Positions 18,390 through 26,397 of a stretch of 64,000 nt of DNA are shown in pieces. Every line of letters starts with the position of its first letter. Positions within the stretch are counted from its first letter, which is position 1. This DNA comes from Cognatishimia sp. MH4019. Lineage in GTDB: Bacteria > Pseudomonadota > Alphaproteobacteria > Rhodobacterales > Rhodobacteraceae. The notes below the pieces were generated by a model. It had not been told where the DNA came from. It made no database searches and worked only from the letters and a program-made list of their open reading frames with translations. The stretch lies in contig NZ_JAHTBL010000003.1 of NCBI RefSeq assembly GCF_020177595.1, positions 124,001 to 188,000 on the forward strand. Direction: 5' to 3'. Made by a program: the position numbers and the translations under genes.

Positions 18390-18514
18390 CGGCGCAGATT
18401 TGATGGGGGGGAGGTCTTTTTCCCTATCGACTTTGCCCCGACGGTGGGGTGCTAAACCGCCCCTTGGGCAGCCATAAACAGGCCGCTGGCCTTATTGAGA
18501 ATGAGGACTGAGAC

Positions 18515-18748
18515 ATGAGCGACGTCGCAGATCGTGTGAAAAAGATTGTTGTTGAGCATTTGGGTGTTGAAGAGGACAAGGTGACCGAAAGCGCTTCGTT
18601 CATCGATGACCTTGGCGCTGACAGCCTCGACACTGTTGAGCTTGTTATGGCTTTCGAAGAAGAGTTTGGCATCGAGATCCCCGATGACGCCGCCGAAACC
18701 ATCCAGACCTTTGGCGATGCGGTGAAGTTCATCAAAGAAGCGCAGTAA
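18515..18748 (+). CDS. acpP: Acyl carrier protein
   Basis: The 77-residue acidic protein has the phosphopantetheine site DSLDTVEL with Ser in the usual place near residue 37, between helices I and II. It carries growing acyl chains through fatty acid synthesis. It sits 181 bases after fabG with its own terminator behind it, so it can be expressed at a different level from its neighbours. Confidence 0.98.
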   Translation: MSDVADRVKKIVVEHLGVEEDKVTESASFIDDLGADSLDTVELVMAFEEEFGIEIPDDAAETIQTFGDAVKFIKEAQ

Positions 18749-18769
18749 GCGCATCTGACAGTTTGGAAG

Positions 18770-18794
18770 ACGGCGTCCTTTGGGGCGCCGTTTT
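18770..18794 (+). terminator. Rho-independent terminator of acpP
   Basis: ACGGCG (18770-18775) pairs with CGCCGT (18786-18791), with inner CC/GG pairs, and is followed by TTTT. Confidence 0.8.
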
Positions 18795-18810
18795 GCTTTT
18801 GGCGGGCTTG

Positions 18811-18849
18811 GTCTGTCTGTGGCGTCTGTCTGCGGCGTCTGACTGCGGC
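18811..18849. repeat. Three tandem 13-bp repeats between acpP and fabF
   Basis: GTCTGTCTGTGGC, GTCTGTCTGCGGC and GTCTGACTGCGGC follow one another without gaps. They lie after the acpP terminator. No open frame uses them. Confidence 0.8.
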
Positions 18850-18853
18850 GCGC

Positions 18854-18870
18854 GTATTTAGGCAAAGATG
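18854..18870 (+). repeat. Dispersed intergenic motif GTATTT-x2-GCAAAGATG, copy 1
   Basis: The sequence is GTATTTAGGCAAAGATG. A near-identical stretch occurs at 55818-55834 and a weaker one at 49717-49735, all between genes and in the same orientation. Confidence 0.45.
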
Positions 18871-18964
18871 CAGATGGGCGAAACCGTGCTGATGCGGGCT
18901 TGCCGAGAGGCGGCGTTGCGGGGTAATTGAAGTCACAACCTGCGAAAGAAAAGATGGGGTCGAT

Positions 18965-20224
18965 ATGCGTCGAGTGGTAGTTACAGGATTGGGAATGGTC
19001 ACGCCTTTGGCCTGCGGGGTCGAGGAGACGTGGACGCGGTTGCTGGACGGGCAATCGGGGGCTGGACCCATCACGCGCTTTGATGCGGACCATCTGGCGA
19101 CGACCTATGCGTGTGAAATTCCACGTGGAGATGGATCGGACGGGACATTCAATCCGGATGACTGGATGGCCCCGAAAGAGCAGCGCAAGGTCGATGACTT
19201 TATCCTCTACGGCATGGCCGCGGCCGAGCAGGCCGTGCGCGATGCAGGTTGGACCCCGGACGGCGAAGAAGACCGGTTGCGCACGGGCGTCATGATCGGG
19301 TCGGGCATTGGTGGTTTGTCGGCGATTGCGGACACGGCCGTGTTGCTGAAGGAAAAGGGACCGCGCCGGGTGTCGCCGTTCTTTATCCCGTCAGCGCTGA
19401 TCAATCTGGTGAGCGGTCAGGTGTCGATCCGCTATGGGTTCAAAGGGCCCAATCATGCGGTGGTGACCGCGTGTTCCACAGGTGCGCACGCGATCGGTGA
19501 TGCGGCACGGTTGATCGCATTTGATGATGCGGATGTGATGATTGCGGGTGGGGCGGAAAGCCCAATCTCCGAGATCGGGATTGCTGGGTTCAACGCATGT
19601 AAGGCGTTGTCCACAAAGCGGGGCGATGATCCGAAATCGGCCAGCCGTCCTTATGACGCGGATCGTGATGGGTTCGTGATGGGCGAGGGTGCGGGCGTGG
19701 TCGTGCTGGAGGAATACGAGCACGCCAAGGCGCGGGGTGCCAAGATTTACGCGGAAGTTCTGGGCTATGGCCTGTCGGGCGATGCTTATCACATCACCGC
19801 ACCCTCTGAGGATGGCGAGGGTGGTGAGCGGTCGATGCGGGCTGCGTTGAAGCGTGCTGGGCTGGAGCCGTCGGCGGTGGATTATATCAACGCGCATGGC
19901 ACCTCGACGATGGCCGATACGATTGAGCTGGGCGCGGTAGAGCGGATGATGGGAGAGGCTGCGTCGAAGGCGACGATGTCATCAACAAAGTCCGCAATCG
20001 GGCATTTGCTGGGCGCGGCGGGTGCGGTGGAGGCGATCTTCTCGATCCTTGCGATCCGCGATCAGGTGGCGCCGCCGACAATCAATCTGGACAACCCGGA
20101 TGTGGAGCCGAAGCTGGATCTTGCGCCCAATGCAAAGCGCGAGCGCGAGATCAATGTGGCGCTGTCGAACTCGTTCGGGTTTGGCGGCACGAACGCATCC
20201 CTGGTGCTTGGAAAGGTCAGCTAA
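18965..20224 (+). CDS. fabF: 3-oxoacyl-ACP synthase II
   Basis: The 419-residue condensing enzyme elongates acyl-ACP with malonyl-ACP. The active-site triad is visible: Cys in VTACSTGAHAIGDAARLI, His in NAHGTSTMADTIE and His in SAIGHLLGAAGAVEA. The N-terminus MRRVVVTGLGMVTPLACGV and the C-terminal NSFGFGGTNASLV are standard FabF. Its TAA is followed directly by the mltG ATG, so the two are translationally linked. Confidence 0.97.
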   Translation: MRRVVVTGLGMVTPLACGVEETWTRLLDGQSGAGPITRFDADHLATTYACEIPRGDGSDGTFNPDDWMAPKEQRKVDDFILYGMAAAEQAVRDAGWTPDGEEDRLRTGVMIGSGIGGLSAIADTAVLLKEKGPRRVSPFFIPSALINLVSGQVSIRYGFKGPNHAVVTACSTGAHAIGDAARLIAFDDADVMIAGGAESPISEIGIAGFNACKALSTKRGDDPKSASRPYDADRDGFVMGEGAGVVVLEEYEHAKARGAKIYAEVLGYGLSGDAYHITAPSEDGEGGERSMRAALKRAGLEPSAVDYINAHGTSTMADTIELGAVERMMGEAASKATMSSTKSAIGHLLGAAGAVEAIFSILAIRDQVAPPTINLDNPDVEPKLDLAPNAKREREINVALSNSFGFGGTNASLVLGKVS

Positions 20225-21379
20225 ATGTGGCGGCACATAGCCTCTAACGTTTTGACTTTATTTGTCGTTGTCCTGTTCTTGGCAGCGGGCGTCATTGCGT
20301 GGGGGGCCAATCAGTATTCCGCTGAAGGGCCATTGTCTGATGCGATTTGCCTGCGGGTTGAAAGTGGCTCGAACATGAGCCGGGTGTCGCGCGATCTGGA
20401 AGAGCAGGGCGCAATTTCGAGCGGGACGATCTTTCGGCTAGGTGCGGACTACACCGAGAAGACCAGCCAGTTGAAAGCGGGCAGCTTTCTGGTGACGCCC
20501 GGCGCGTCGATGGAAGAGATTGTGGATACGGTCACACGCGGCGGCGCAAGCACCTGCGGCACCGAGGTCGTCTACCGCATCGGCGTGCTGCGCACCACGG
20601 TGCAGGTGCGCGAGTTGGACCCCGCGACCAACAACTATGTGGAGCGCGTGGTCTTCAATCCGGCTGAGGATGAGGTGCCGCAGGACTACACTGAGGTAAA
20701 AGCCGAGTCCGATGTGCGGTTTCGGATTTCTCTGGCAGAAGGCGCGACCAGCTGGCAGATCGTGGAAAGTCTCAAGCAGATCGACATTCTGGAAGGTGAC
20801 CCCGGCGAGGTGCCGCCCGAGGGCGTGCTGGCCCCTGACAGCTATGAGGTCACACGCGGGGCGCGGCGGGCTGATTTGATTGCGCAGATGCAAGCGGCGC
20901 AAGAGCAGTTCCTTGCAGATGCATGGGCGGAGCGCGACCCGTCGGTGCCGTTGGAGAGCCCTGAAGAAGCGTTGATCCTGGCCTCGATTGTCGAGAAGGA
21001 AACGAGCGTTCCAGAGGAGCGGCGGCAGGTGGCTTCGGTTTTTGTCAACCGGCTGAACCAAGGGATGCGTTTGCAGACGGACCCGACAGTGATTTACGGG
21101 ATCACGCGCGGGCAGGGCGCTTTGGGGCGTGGCTTGCGCCGCAGCGAGTTGCAGCGCGAGACACCATGGAACACGTATGTGATCCCGGCGCTGCCGCCGA
21201 CACCGATTGCCAATCCGGGGCGGGCTTCGATTGAGGCCGCACTGAACCCTGATGAGACGCCCTACATCTTCTTTGTGGCCGATGGCACGGGCGGCCATGC
21301 GTTTGCGGTGACGCTGGACGAGCATAACCGCAACGTTGCGCGGTGGCGCGAGATCGAGGCAGAGCGCGCGAACCAGTAG
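20225..21379 (+). CDS. mltG: Endolytic murein transglycosylase
   Basis: The 384-residue protein has one N-terminal TM helix (about 8-28) and a periplasmic YceG-like domain. The catalytic region ILASIVEKETSVPEERRQVASVFVNRLNQGMRLQTDPTVIYGI includes the expected Glu. MltG cleaves nascent glycan strands and is thought to end chain growth. The C-terminal IANPGRASIEAALNP and YIFFVADGTGGHAFAVTLDEHNRNV segments are conserved. It abuts fabF. The GTA promoter region starts right after it. Confidence 0.95.
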   Translation: MWRHIASNVLTLFVVVLFLAAGVIAWGANQYSAEGPLSDAICLRVESGSNMSRVSRDLEEQGAISSGTIFRLGADYTEKTSQLKAGSFLVTPGASMEEIVDTVTRGGASTCGTEVVYRIGVLRTTVQVRELDPATNNYVERVVFNPAEDEVPQDYTEVKAESDVRFRISLAEGATSWQIVESLKQIDILEGDPGEVPPEGVLAPDSYEVTRGARRADLIAQMQAAQEQFLADAWAERDPSVPLESPEEALILASIVEKETSVPEERRQVASVFVNRLNQGMRLQTDPTVIYGITRGQGALGRGLRRSELQRETPWNTYVIPALPPTPIANPGRASIEAALNPDETPYIFFVADGTGGHAFAVTLDEHNRNVARWREIEAERANQ

Positions 21380-21390
21380 GCGCCCCTGCA

Positions 21391-21405
21391 TTAGGATTTT
21401 CTTAA
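21391..21405. promoter_or_regulatory. Near-match CtrA-type site (TTAG-N7-TTAA) before the GTA promoter
   Basis: TTAG at 21391 and TTAA at 21402 are separated by 7 bases, one mismatch from the CtrA consensus, 41 bases upstream of the -35 element. Confidence 0.35.
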
Positions 21406-21420
21406 TGAGACCGGACGGTT

Positions 21421-21442
21421 AGAGGGTATGAAACTGCCCTCT
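21421..21442. promoter_or_regulatory. AGAGGG/CCCTCT inverted repeat just upstream of the GTA promoter
   Basis: The 6-base arms are separated by 10 bases and end 4 bases before the -35 element. No T run follows. It could be an operator or a weak mltG hairpin. Confidence 0.4.
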
Positions 21443-21446
21443 GACC

Positions 21447-21475
21447 TTGACTTTGTGTGCTTTTTCGCGTATAGG
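21447..21475 (+). promoter_or_regulatory. Sigma-70-type promoter of the GTA operon
   Basis: TTGACT (21447-21452) and TATAGG (21470-21475) are spaced by exactly 17 bases, 83 bases upstream of the first GTA start codon. In R. capsulatus the region upstream of g1 is the known site of GTA activation. Confidence 0.6.
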
Positions 21476-21557
21476 TTGTGGCTTGCTGGAAAGGTATGCG
21501 GCGTGTGACGGCACGGTGTTTATCTTCACGGACGGGGCACATGAGAGGCTAATCTCA

Positions 21558-21905
21558 ATGGAAGCTACGTCCCAAGACTACGAGCAAATCGTGGCCTGTT
21601 CGCATGAGGCGATGGTCACCCTGAATGCGCAACTGATGATGTGGATGTCCTACGTCACGAAAGCGCTGCAGCAGCTGGAAGACGATCCGGCTGCCGCGAA
21701 TAAGCAAGTCAGCGAAGGCCTTCGGGAAATCTATCGAACGCGGCAAATGCTTCTGCATGAGCGCGACCGAAATCTGGAGGCCTTTCATAAAGAGCAAGAG
21801 AGTATCCAACATGACGTCATCGACCTTGAGACAGAACGGATCAGTATCGCCGGCAAACTGGATCGCTTGCGGGCCGCCGGAGCGGCAGACGGAATTTCTG
21901 GATAA
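21558..21905 (+). CDS. g1: GTA g1, small terminase subunit
   Basis: The 115-residue protein is strongly helical, with a coiled-coil-like second half (LREIYRTRQMLLHERDRNLEAFHKEQESIQHDVIDLETERISIAGKLDRL). Position directly before the large terminase and size match RcGTA gp1, shown in R. capsulatus to be the small terminase that recruits DNA. The ATG at 21558 begins MEATSQDYEQIV; the frame upstream crosses the promoter. The last 95 bases overlap g2 in another frame. Confidence 0.85.
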   Translation: MEATSQDYEQIVACSHEAMVTLNAQLMMWMSYVTKALQQLEDDPAAANKQVSEGLREIYRTRQMLLHERDRNLEAFHKEQESIQHDVIDLETERISIAGKLDRLRAAGAADGISG

Positions 21906-23184
21906 TCTCTGCGAGGGAGAGCTTATGGCTCTCCCTTTCCTCTTCGAGTTCTGGGCGATGGAGCATCAACTGCCGCCCAAAGGTGATTGGCGCACATGGG
22001 TCGTGATGGGTGGTCGCGGTGCTGGCAAAACGCGGGCGGGGGCGGAATGGGTGCGAGCGCAGGTTGAAGGCGCGTTGCCAACGGATAAGGGGCGCGCATC
22101 GTATGTGGCGCTGGTGGGCGAGACGCAGGATCAGGTGCGCGATGTGATGGTGTTTGGGGAGAGCGGCATACTGGCGTGTTCGCCCCCGGACCGGCGACCT
22201 GTCTGGCAAGCGACGCGGAAGCGATTGGTTTGGCCGAATGGGGCTGTGGCGCAAGCGTTCTCGGCGCGCGAGCCGGAGAATTTGCGCGGCCCGCAGTTTG
22301 ATGCGGCCTGGGTGGATGAGTTGGCGAAATGGAAGAAGGCTGAAGAGGCCTGGGACATGTTGCAGTTCGCGCTGCGGCTGGGGGATGATCCGCGCCAATG
22401 CGTGACCACGACGCCGCGCAATGTGGATGTGCTTAAGGACCTGATGGCGCGGGAATCGACAGTGACGACCCACGCCTCGACGCAGGCCAACCGAGCTTGG
22501 CTGGCGGACAGTTTCCTGCGCGAAGTTGAAGCGCGCTATGCAGGAACGCGGCTGGGGCGGCAGGAGTTGGACGGAGTTCTGCTGACGGATGTTGAGGGCG
22601 CCTTGTGGACGCTATCCGGGTTGGAGCGCGCAGTTTGTGATGATGTGCCGGAGTTGGACAGGATCGTTGTCGCAGTCGATCCGGCCGCGGGAGACAGCGC
22701 GTCTTCGGATGAATGCGGGATTATCGTGGCAGGGGTGAAGCGTGGGGCCACGCCTTTAGACTGGGTCGCTTACGTGTTGGAGGATGCGTCAGTGCAGGGC
22801 TGCACACCGACGGAATGGGCGACAGCGGCTGTTGAGGCGGCACAGCGCTGGGGCGCTGCGCGGCTGGTGGCTGAGGTCAATCAAGGTGGCGCGATGGTGG
22901 AAACTGTGGTGCGGCAGGTGGACCCGCTGGTGTCTTACAGGGCGGTGCGGGCGCATGTGGGCAAGGCTGCACGGGCAGAGCCTGTGGCGGCCTTGTATGA
23001 GCAGGGCCGGGTGGGTCATGTGCGGGGCCTGAGCGCTCTGGAAGATCAGATGTGCCAGATGACGTCGATGGGGTTTGAGGGTAAAGGCTCTCCGGACCGG
23101 GTCGATGCGCTGGTCTGGGCGCTGACGGATTTGATGCTGGAGCCTGCCGCGGCGTGGTCGCGGCCTCGCATGCGGGCGCTTTAA
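21811..23184 (+). CDS. g2: GTA g2, large terminase (ATPase and nuclease)
   Basis: The 457-residue protein packages DNA into GTA heads. The ATPase has Walker A GGRGAGKT (residues 67-74) and a Walker B-like AAWVDELAKW; the RNase H-type nuclease has IVVAVDPAAGD and a late Asp in DRVDALVWAL. The overlap with g1 is 95 bases. An in-frame start at 21757 would add 18 residues; 21811 is preferred because the family starts near here and a purine-rich stretch precedes it. A full CtrA-type site overlaps the stop codon. Confidence 0.95.
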   Translation: MTSSTLRQNGSVSPANWIACGPPERQTEFLDNLCEGELMALPFLFEFWAMEHQLPPKGDWRTWVVMGGRGAGKTRAGAEWVRAQVEGALPTDKGRASYVALVGETQDQVRDVMVFGESGILACSPPDRRPVWQATRKRLVWPNGAVAQAFSAREPENLRGPQFDAAWVDELAKWKKAEEAWDMLQFALRLGDDPRQCVTTTPRNVDVLKDLMARESTVTTHASTQANRAWLADSFLREVEARYAGTRLGRQELDGVLLTDVEGALWTLSGLERAVCDDVPELDRIVVAVDPAAGDSASSDECGIIVAGVKRGATPLDWVAYVLEDASVQGCTPTEWATAAVEAAQRWGAARLVAEVNQGGAMVETVVRQVDPLVSYRAVRAHVGKAARAEPVAALYEQGRVGHVRGLSALEDQMCQMTSMGFEGKGSPDRVDALVWALTDLMLEPAAAWSRPRMRAL

Positions 23185-23195
23185 CCGCCTGTTAA
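23181..23195. promoter_or_regulatory. Perfect CtrA-type site (TTAA-N7-TTAA) between GTA g2 and g3
   Basis: TTAA at 23181-23184 and TTAA at 23192-23195 are separated by CCGCCTG. The first half overlaps the terminase stop codon. The 101-base gap to g3 is one of the longest inside the cluster. Confidence 0.55.
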
Positions 23196-23285
23196 CAAGG
23201 GCGGTCGGTCGGTTTACGGCGATTGCACTCCTTAGCGGTAGATTTGTTTTCAAGCAGATCAGAGGCCAGACCAAAGGAGTGTCTG

Positions 23286-24449
23286 ATGAAGTTTCCCCTC
23301 TTTGGGCGCAGTAATGCTGCAACGGAACAAAAGGCCAGCGCGACGGGGCCAGTAATTGCCTATCACGGCTCGGGTCGTGTGGCGTGGAGCCCGCGCGATA
23401 CGGTGTCGCTGACGCGCACCGGCTTTTCGGGCAACCCGGTGGGATTTCGGGCGGTCAAGCTTATTGCCGAAGCCGCAGCGGCGCTGCCTTTGGTTCTGCA
23501 GGATGCAGAGCGGCGTTATGATCAGCACCCGGTTTTAGCGCTGGTTACACGGCCCAATGCGGCGCAGGGGCGGGCGGAATTGTTCGAGGCGCTTTTCGGG
23601 CAGTTGCTGCTGTCGGGCGATGCCTATGTGGAGGCAGTAGGTGGCGAAAGCGTGCCGGTTGAACTGCATGTGCTGCGCTCGGACCGGATGAGCGTTGTGC
23701 CGGGCGCGGATGGTTGGCCGGTGGCTTATGAATATGCTGTGGGCGGTCGCAAGCACCGGTTTGCGATGACCGCGGATCACAAGCCGATCTGCCATATCAA
23801 GAGCTTTAATCCACAGGACGATCACTATGGTCTGAGCGCGTTGCAGGCGGCGGCGAGTGCGATTGATGTGCATAATGCGGCCTCGGCTTGGTCCAAGGCG
23901 CTGCTGGACAATGCAGCGCGGCCTTCGGGGGCGATTATATATAACGGGGCGGATGCGGCCGGGATGACGCCGCAGCAATATGACCGCCTGGTCAGCGAGA
24001 TGGAGGTGCATCATCAAGGCGCGCGGAACGCAGGACGTCCGATGTTGCTGGAAGGGGGGCTTGATTGGAAGCCGATGGGCTTTTCACCCTCAGATATGGA
24101 GTTCCAGAAAACCAAGGAAGCGGCTGCGCGCGAGATCGCGGTGGCGTTCGGGGTGCCGCCCATGCTGCTGGGGATCACAGGCGATGCGACCTACGCGAAT
24201 TATCAGGAGGCGAACCGGGCGTTTTACCGGCTGACAGTACTGCCCTTGGCGACGCGCGTCGCGGCGGCTGTGTCGGACTGGCTGAGCGTGATGGTAGGTG
24301 AGGCGTTGGAGCTAAAACCGGATCTGGATCAGGTGCCCGCACTTTCGGCAGAGCGAGATGCGCAGTGGAAGCGGGTGTCTGAGGCGGTGTTTCTGACGGA
24401 TGCGGAGAAACGGCATTTGCTTGGCCTGCCTGCGGTGGCGGACGAATGA
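23286..24449 (+). CDS. g3: GTA g3, portal protein
   Basis: The 387-residue HK97-type portal forms the ring through which DNA enters the head. SFNPQDDHYGLSALQAAASAIDVHNAASAW and AAAREIAVAFGVPPMLLGITGDATYANYQEANRAFYRLTVLPLA are family hallmarks. The ATG at 23286 follows AAGGAG; the 21 codons upstream in frame are not homologous. Its stop overlaps an ATG at 24446 that is in frame with the protease gene. Confidence 0.95.
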   Translation: MKFPLFGRSNAATEQKASATGPVIAYHGSGRVAWSPRDTVSLTRTGFSGNPVGFRAVKLIAEAAAALPLVLQDAERRYDQHPVLALVTRPNAAQGRAELFEALFGQLLLSGDAYVEAVGGESVPVELHVLRSDRMSVVPGADGWPVAYEYAVGGRKHRFAMTADHKPICHIKSFNPQDDHYGLSALQAAASAIDVHNAASAWSKALLDNAARPSGAIIYNGADAAGMTPQQYDRLVSEMEVHHQGARNAGRPMLLEGGLDWKPMGFSPSDMEFQKTKEAAAREIAVAFGVPPMLLGITGDATYANYQEANRAFYRLTVLPLATRVAAAVSDWLSVMVGEALELKPDLDQVPALSAERDAQWKRVSEAVFLTDAEKRHLLGLPAVADE

Positions 24450-24475
24450 GCGTGGGTAGAGCGAGGAGCTGCGGG

Positions 24476-25036
24476 ATGATCGAGACAAAAGACAGTGGTT
24501 TGGAACGCAAGTTCTGCCAAGTGGAGATCGGGCTGAACCTGATCGAAGGGCATCGGATCGAAGGCTATGCGTCGCTGTTTGGGGCCTGTGATCAGGGCGG
24601 GGATGTGGTCACCAAGGGCGCTTATGCGGTCTCACTGAGCGGGCTGTTGGCAGCGAAGCGCAGTGTGAAAATGTTGTGGCAGCATGACCCGGCAGAACCG
24701 ATTGGCGTATGGGACGAGGTACGCGAGGACGGCACGGGGCTTTACGTGAAAGGCCGTTTGTTGGAGGCGACAACGCGGGGGCGCGAGGCGATTGCGCTGA
24801 TCGAAGCGGGGGCCATTGATGGGCTGTCGATTGGCTACCGAACGGTGAAGGCCCGCAAGGATGAACAGGGGCGCAGGCTTCTGACCGAATTGGAGCTTTG
24901 GGAGGTGTCTTTGGTGACCTTCCCGATGCTTCCTGAGGCGCGTGTCGCTGCCAAGGGTGAGGTGCCCGAGGACCATGACTTGCGTGAGTTGGCGGATGCG
25001 TTCGAGGACGCGCGCCGCATGCTGGCAGGAGCCTAG
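24476..25036 (+). CDS. g4: GTA g4, HK97-family prohead protease
   Basis: The 186-residue U35-type Ser protease trims the capsid N-terminus during head maturation. The core reads IEGYASLFGACDQGGDVVTKGAY, then MLWQHDPAEPIGVWDEV with the catalytic His, and AIDGLSIGYRTVKAR with the catalytic Ser. GAGGAG lies at good spacing before the ATG at 24476. A start at 24446 overlapping g3 would add 10 residues. No separate g3.5 gene fits between g3 and g4. Confidence 0.92.
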   Translation: MIETKDSGLERKFCQVEIGLNLIEGHRIEGYASLFGACDQGGDVVTKGAYAVSLSGLLAAKRSVKMLWQHDPAEPIGVWDEVREDGTGLYVKGRLLEATTRGREAIALIEAGAIDGLSIGYRTVKARKDEQGRRLLTELELWEVSLVTFPMLPEARVAAKGEVPEDHDLRELADAFEDARRMLAGA

Positions 25037-25066
25037 CCAGCGGTTCACCCCTGAGCACAGGACAAG

Positions 25067-26251
25067 ATGATGAGCAAAACCGAGATGCGTTCTCGGGCTG
25101 GGGAAGATGTGTCTCCGGTTCGGGACATGAAGACCGCGCTGGCGGGATTTGTGAGCGACTTCAAAGACTTTCAGAACGACATTGATGCGAAATTCAACAA
25201 ACAGGAAGAGCGACTGACCATGCTGGATCGGAAAACGATGACTGCCTCGCGTGCGCCTTTGGCAACCGCTGCGGAAGAAACTGCGCCCCATGAAAAAGCG
25301 TTCAACGCTTATCTGCGCTCGGGCGATGATGATGGCCTGCGCGGGTTGGAACTAGACGGCAAGGGCATGTCGACGGCTGTAGCGGGCGACGGTGGCTATC
25401 TGGTGGATCCGGCGACGTCGGAGACCATTCAGTCGGTGCTGAAATCGACGGCCTCTGTCCGCTCGATTGCGAATGTGGTTAATGTCGAGGCGACGTCTTT
25501 TGACGTACTGGTGGATCATGGCCAGATGGGTTCGGGCTGGGCGACGGAAGCGGGCGCGATTGCCGAGAGCGAGACACCGCAGATCGACCGGATCACCATT
25601 CCGCTGCACGAGCTGTCGGCCCTTCCCAAAGCGTCTCAGCGTCTGCTGGACGATAGCGCATTCGACATTGAGGGTTGGCTGGCGGGCCGTATCGCGGACA
25701 AGTTCGCTCGTGCAGAGGCGGCGGCGTTTGTGAATGGTGACGGCGTCGATAAGCCCACGGGCTTTCTGAGCCATCCTGTTGTGGATGATGCGAGCTGGGA
25801 CTGGGGGGCTCTGGGCGCAGTTGCATCTGGTGCGGATGGTGATTTTGACAGCGCCGATGCAGTTATCGATCTGGTTTACGCGCTGGGGGCGGAGTACCGC
25901 GCCAATGCAAGCTTCGTGATGAACTCGAAGACCGCAGGCGCCGTGCGCAAGCTGAAAGATGGCGACGGTCGCTTCCTGTGGTCGGATGGCCTGGCGGCTG
26001 GCGAGCCAGCGCGTCTGCTTGGCTACCCGGTCGTGATTGCAGAAGACATGCCAGACATTGCGTCTGACAGCACGGCCATCGCCTTTGGTGACTTCGCATC
26101 GGGCTACACGATTGCTGAGCGCCCTGATCTGCGCGTGCTGCGCGATCCGTTCTCGGCCAAGCCGCACGTTCTGTTCTACGCAACCAAGCGGGTGGGCGGT
26201 GATGTGAGCGACTTTGCAGCAATCAAACTGCTGAAATTCTCGGTCTCTTAA
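25067..26251 (+). CDS. g5: GTA g5, HK97-fold major capsid protein
   Basis: The 394-residue protein has an N-terminal helical scaffold-like region (about 1-100) that the protease should remove, ending before a segment like GKGMSTAVAGDGGYLVDP. The capsid body follows with PLHELSALPKASQRLLDDSAFDIEGWL, a FVNGDGVDKPTGFL loop and SFVMNSKTAGAVRKLKDGDGRFLW, all typical of HK97-like capsids and RcGTA gp5. Two adjacent ATGs are possible starts. Three hairpins follow the stop codon. Confidence 0.96.
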   Translation: MMSKTEMRSRAGEDVSPVRDMKTALAGFVSDFKDFQNDIDAKFNKQEERLTMLDRKTMTASRAPLATAAEETAPHEKAFNAYLRSGDDDGLRGLELDGKGMSTAVAGDGGYLVDPATSETIQSVLKSTASVRSIANVVNVEATSFDVLVDHGQMGSGWATEAGAIAESETPQIDRITIPLHELSALPKASQRLLDDSAFDIEGWLAGRIADKFARAEAAAFVNGDGVDKPTGFLSHPVVDDASWDWGALGAVASGADGDFDSADAVIDLVYALGAEYRANASFVMNSKTAGAVRKLKDGDGRFLWSDGLAAGEPARLLGYPVVIAEDMPDIASDSTAIAFGDFASGYTIAERPDLRVLRDPFSAKPHVLFYATKRVGGDVSDFAAIKLLKFSVS

Positions 26252-26318
26252 GGACCGAGACAGGGCGGCCCTTCGGGGTCGTCTGACCCGGGCGCGCGCC
26301 GCAACACCCCCCGTGTTG
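26239..26318 (+). promoter_or_regulatory. Cluster of three RNA hairpins after the capsid gene
   Basis: CTCGGTC/GACCGAG (26239-26259) straddles the g5 stop. A UUCG-loop hairpin (26264-26283, with G-U pairs) and CAACAC/GTGTTG (26302-26318) follow. None has a proper T run. They may stabilise the 3' end of the capsid message or damp expression of later genes. Confidence 0.5.
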
Positions 26319-26397
26319 TCTAGCTGCTCCCCTCCGTCCGAGCAATGCGGAGGCGCGCGTCCAACTTTTGCAGGGGCCCGAATTTCGGAGTAATTCC

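Noticed and set aside
23223-23250. TTAGCGGTAG upstream of the portal gene as a third carbon-control site
   Set aside because: The right half of the palindrome is missing, and the same string also occurs by chance inside the pdhB coding end at 38776.
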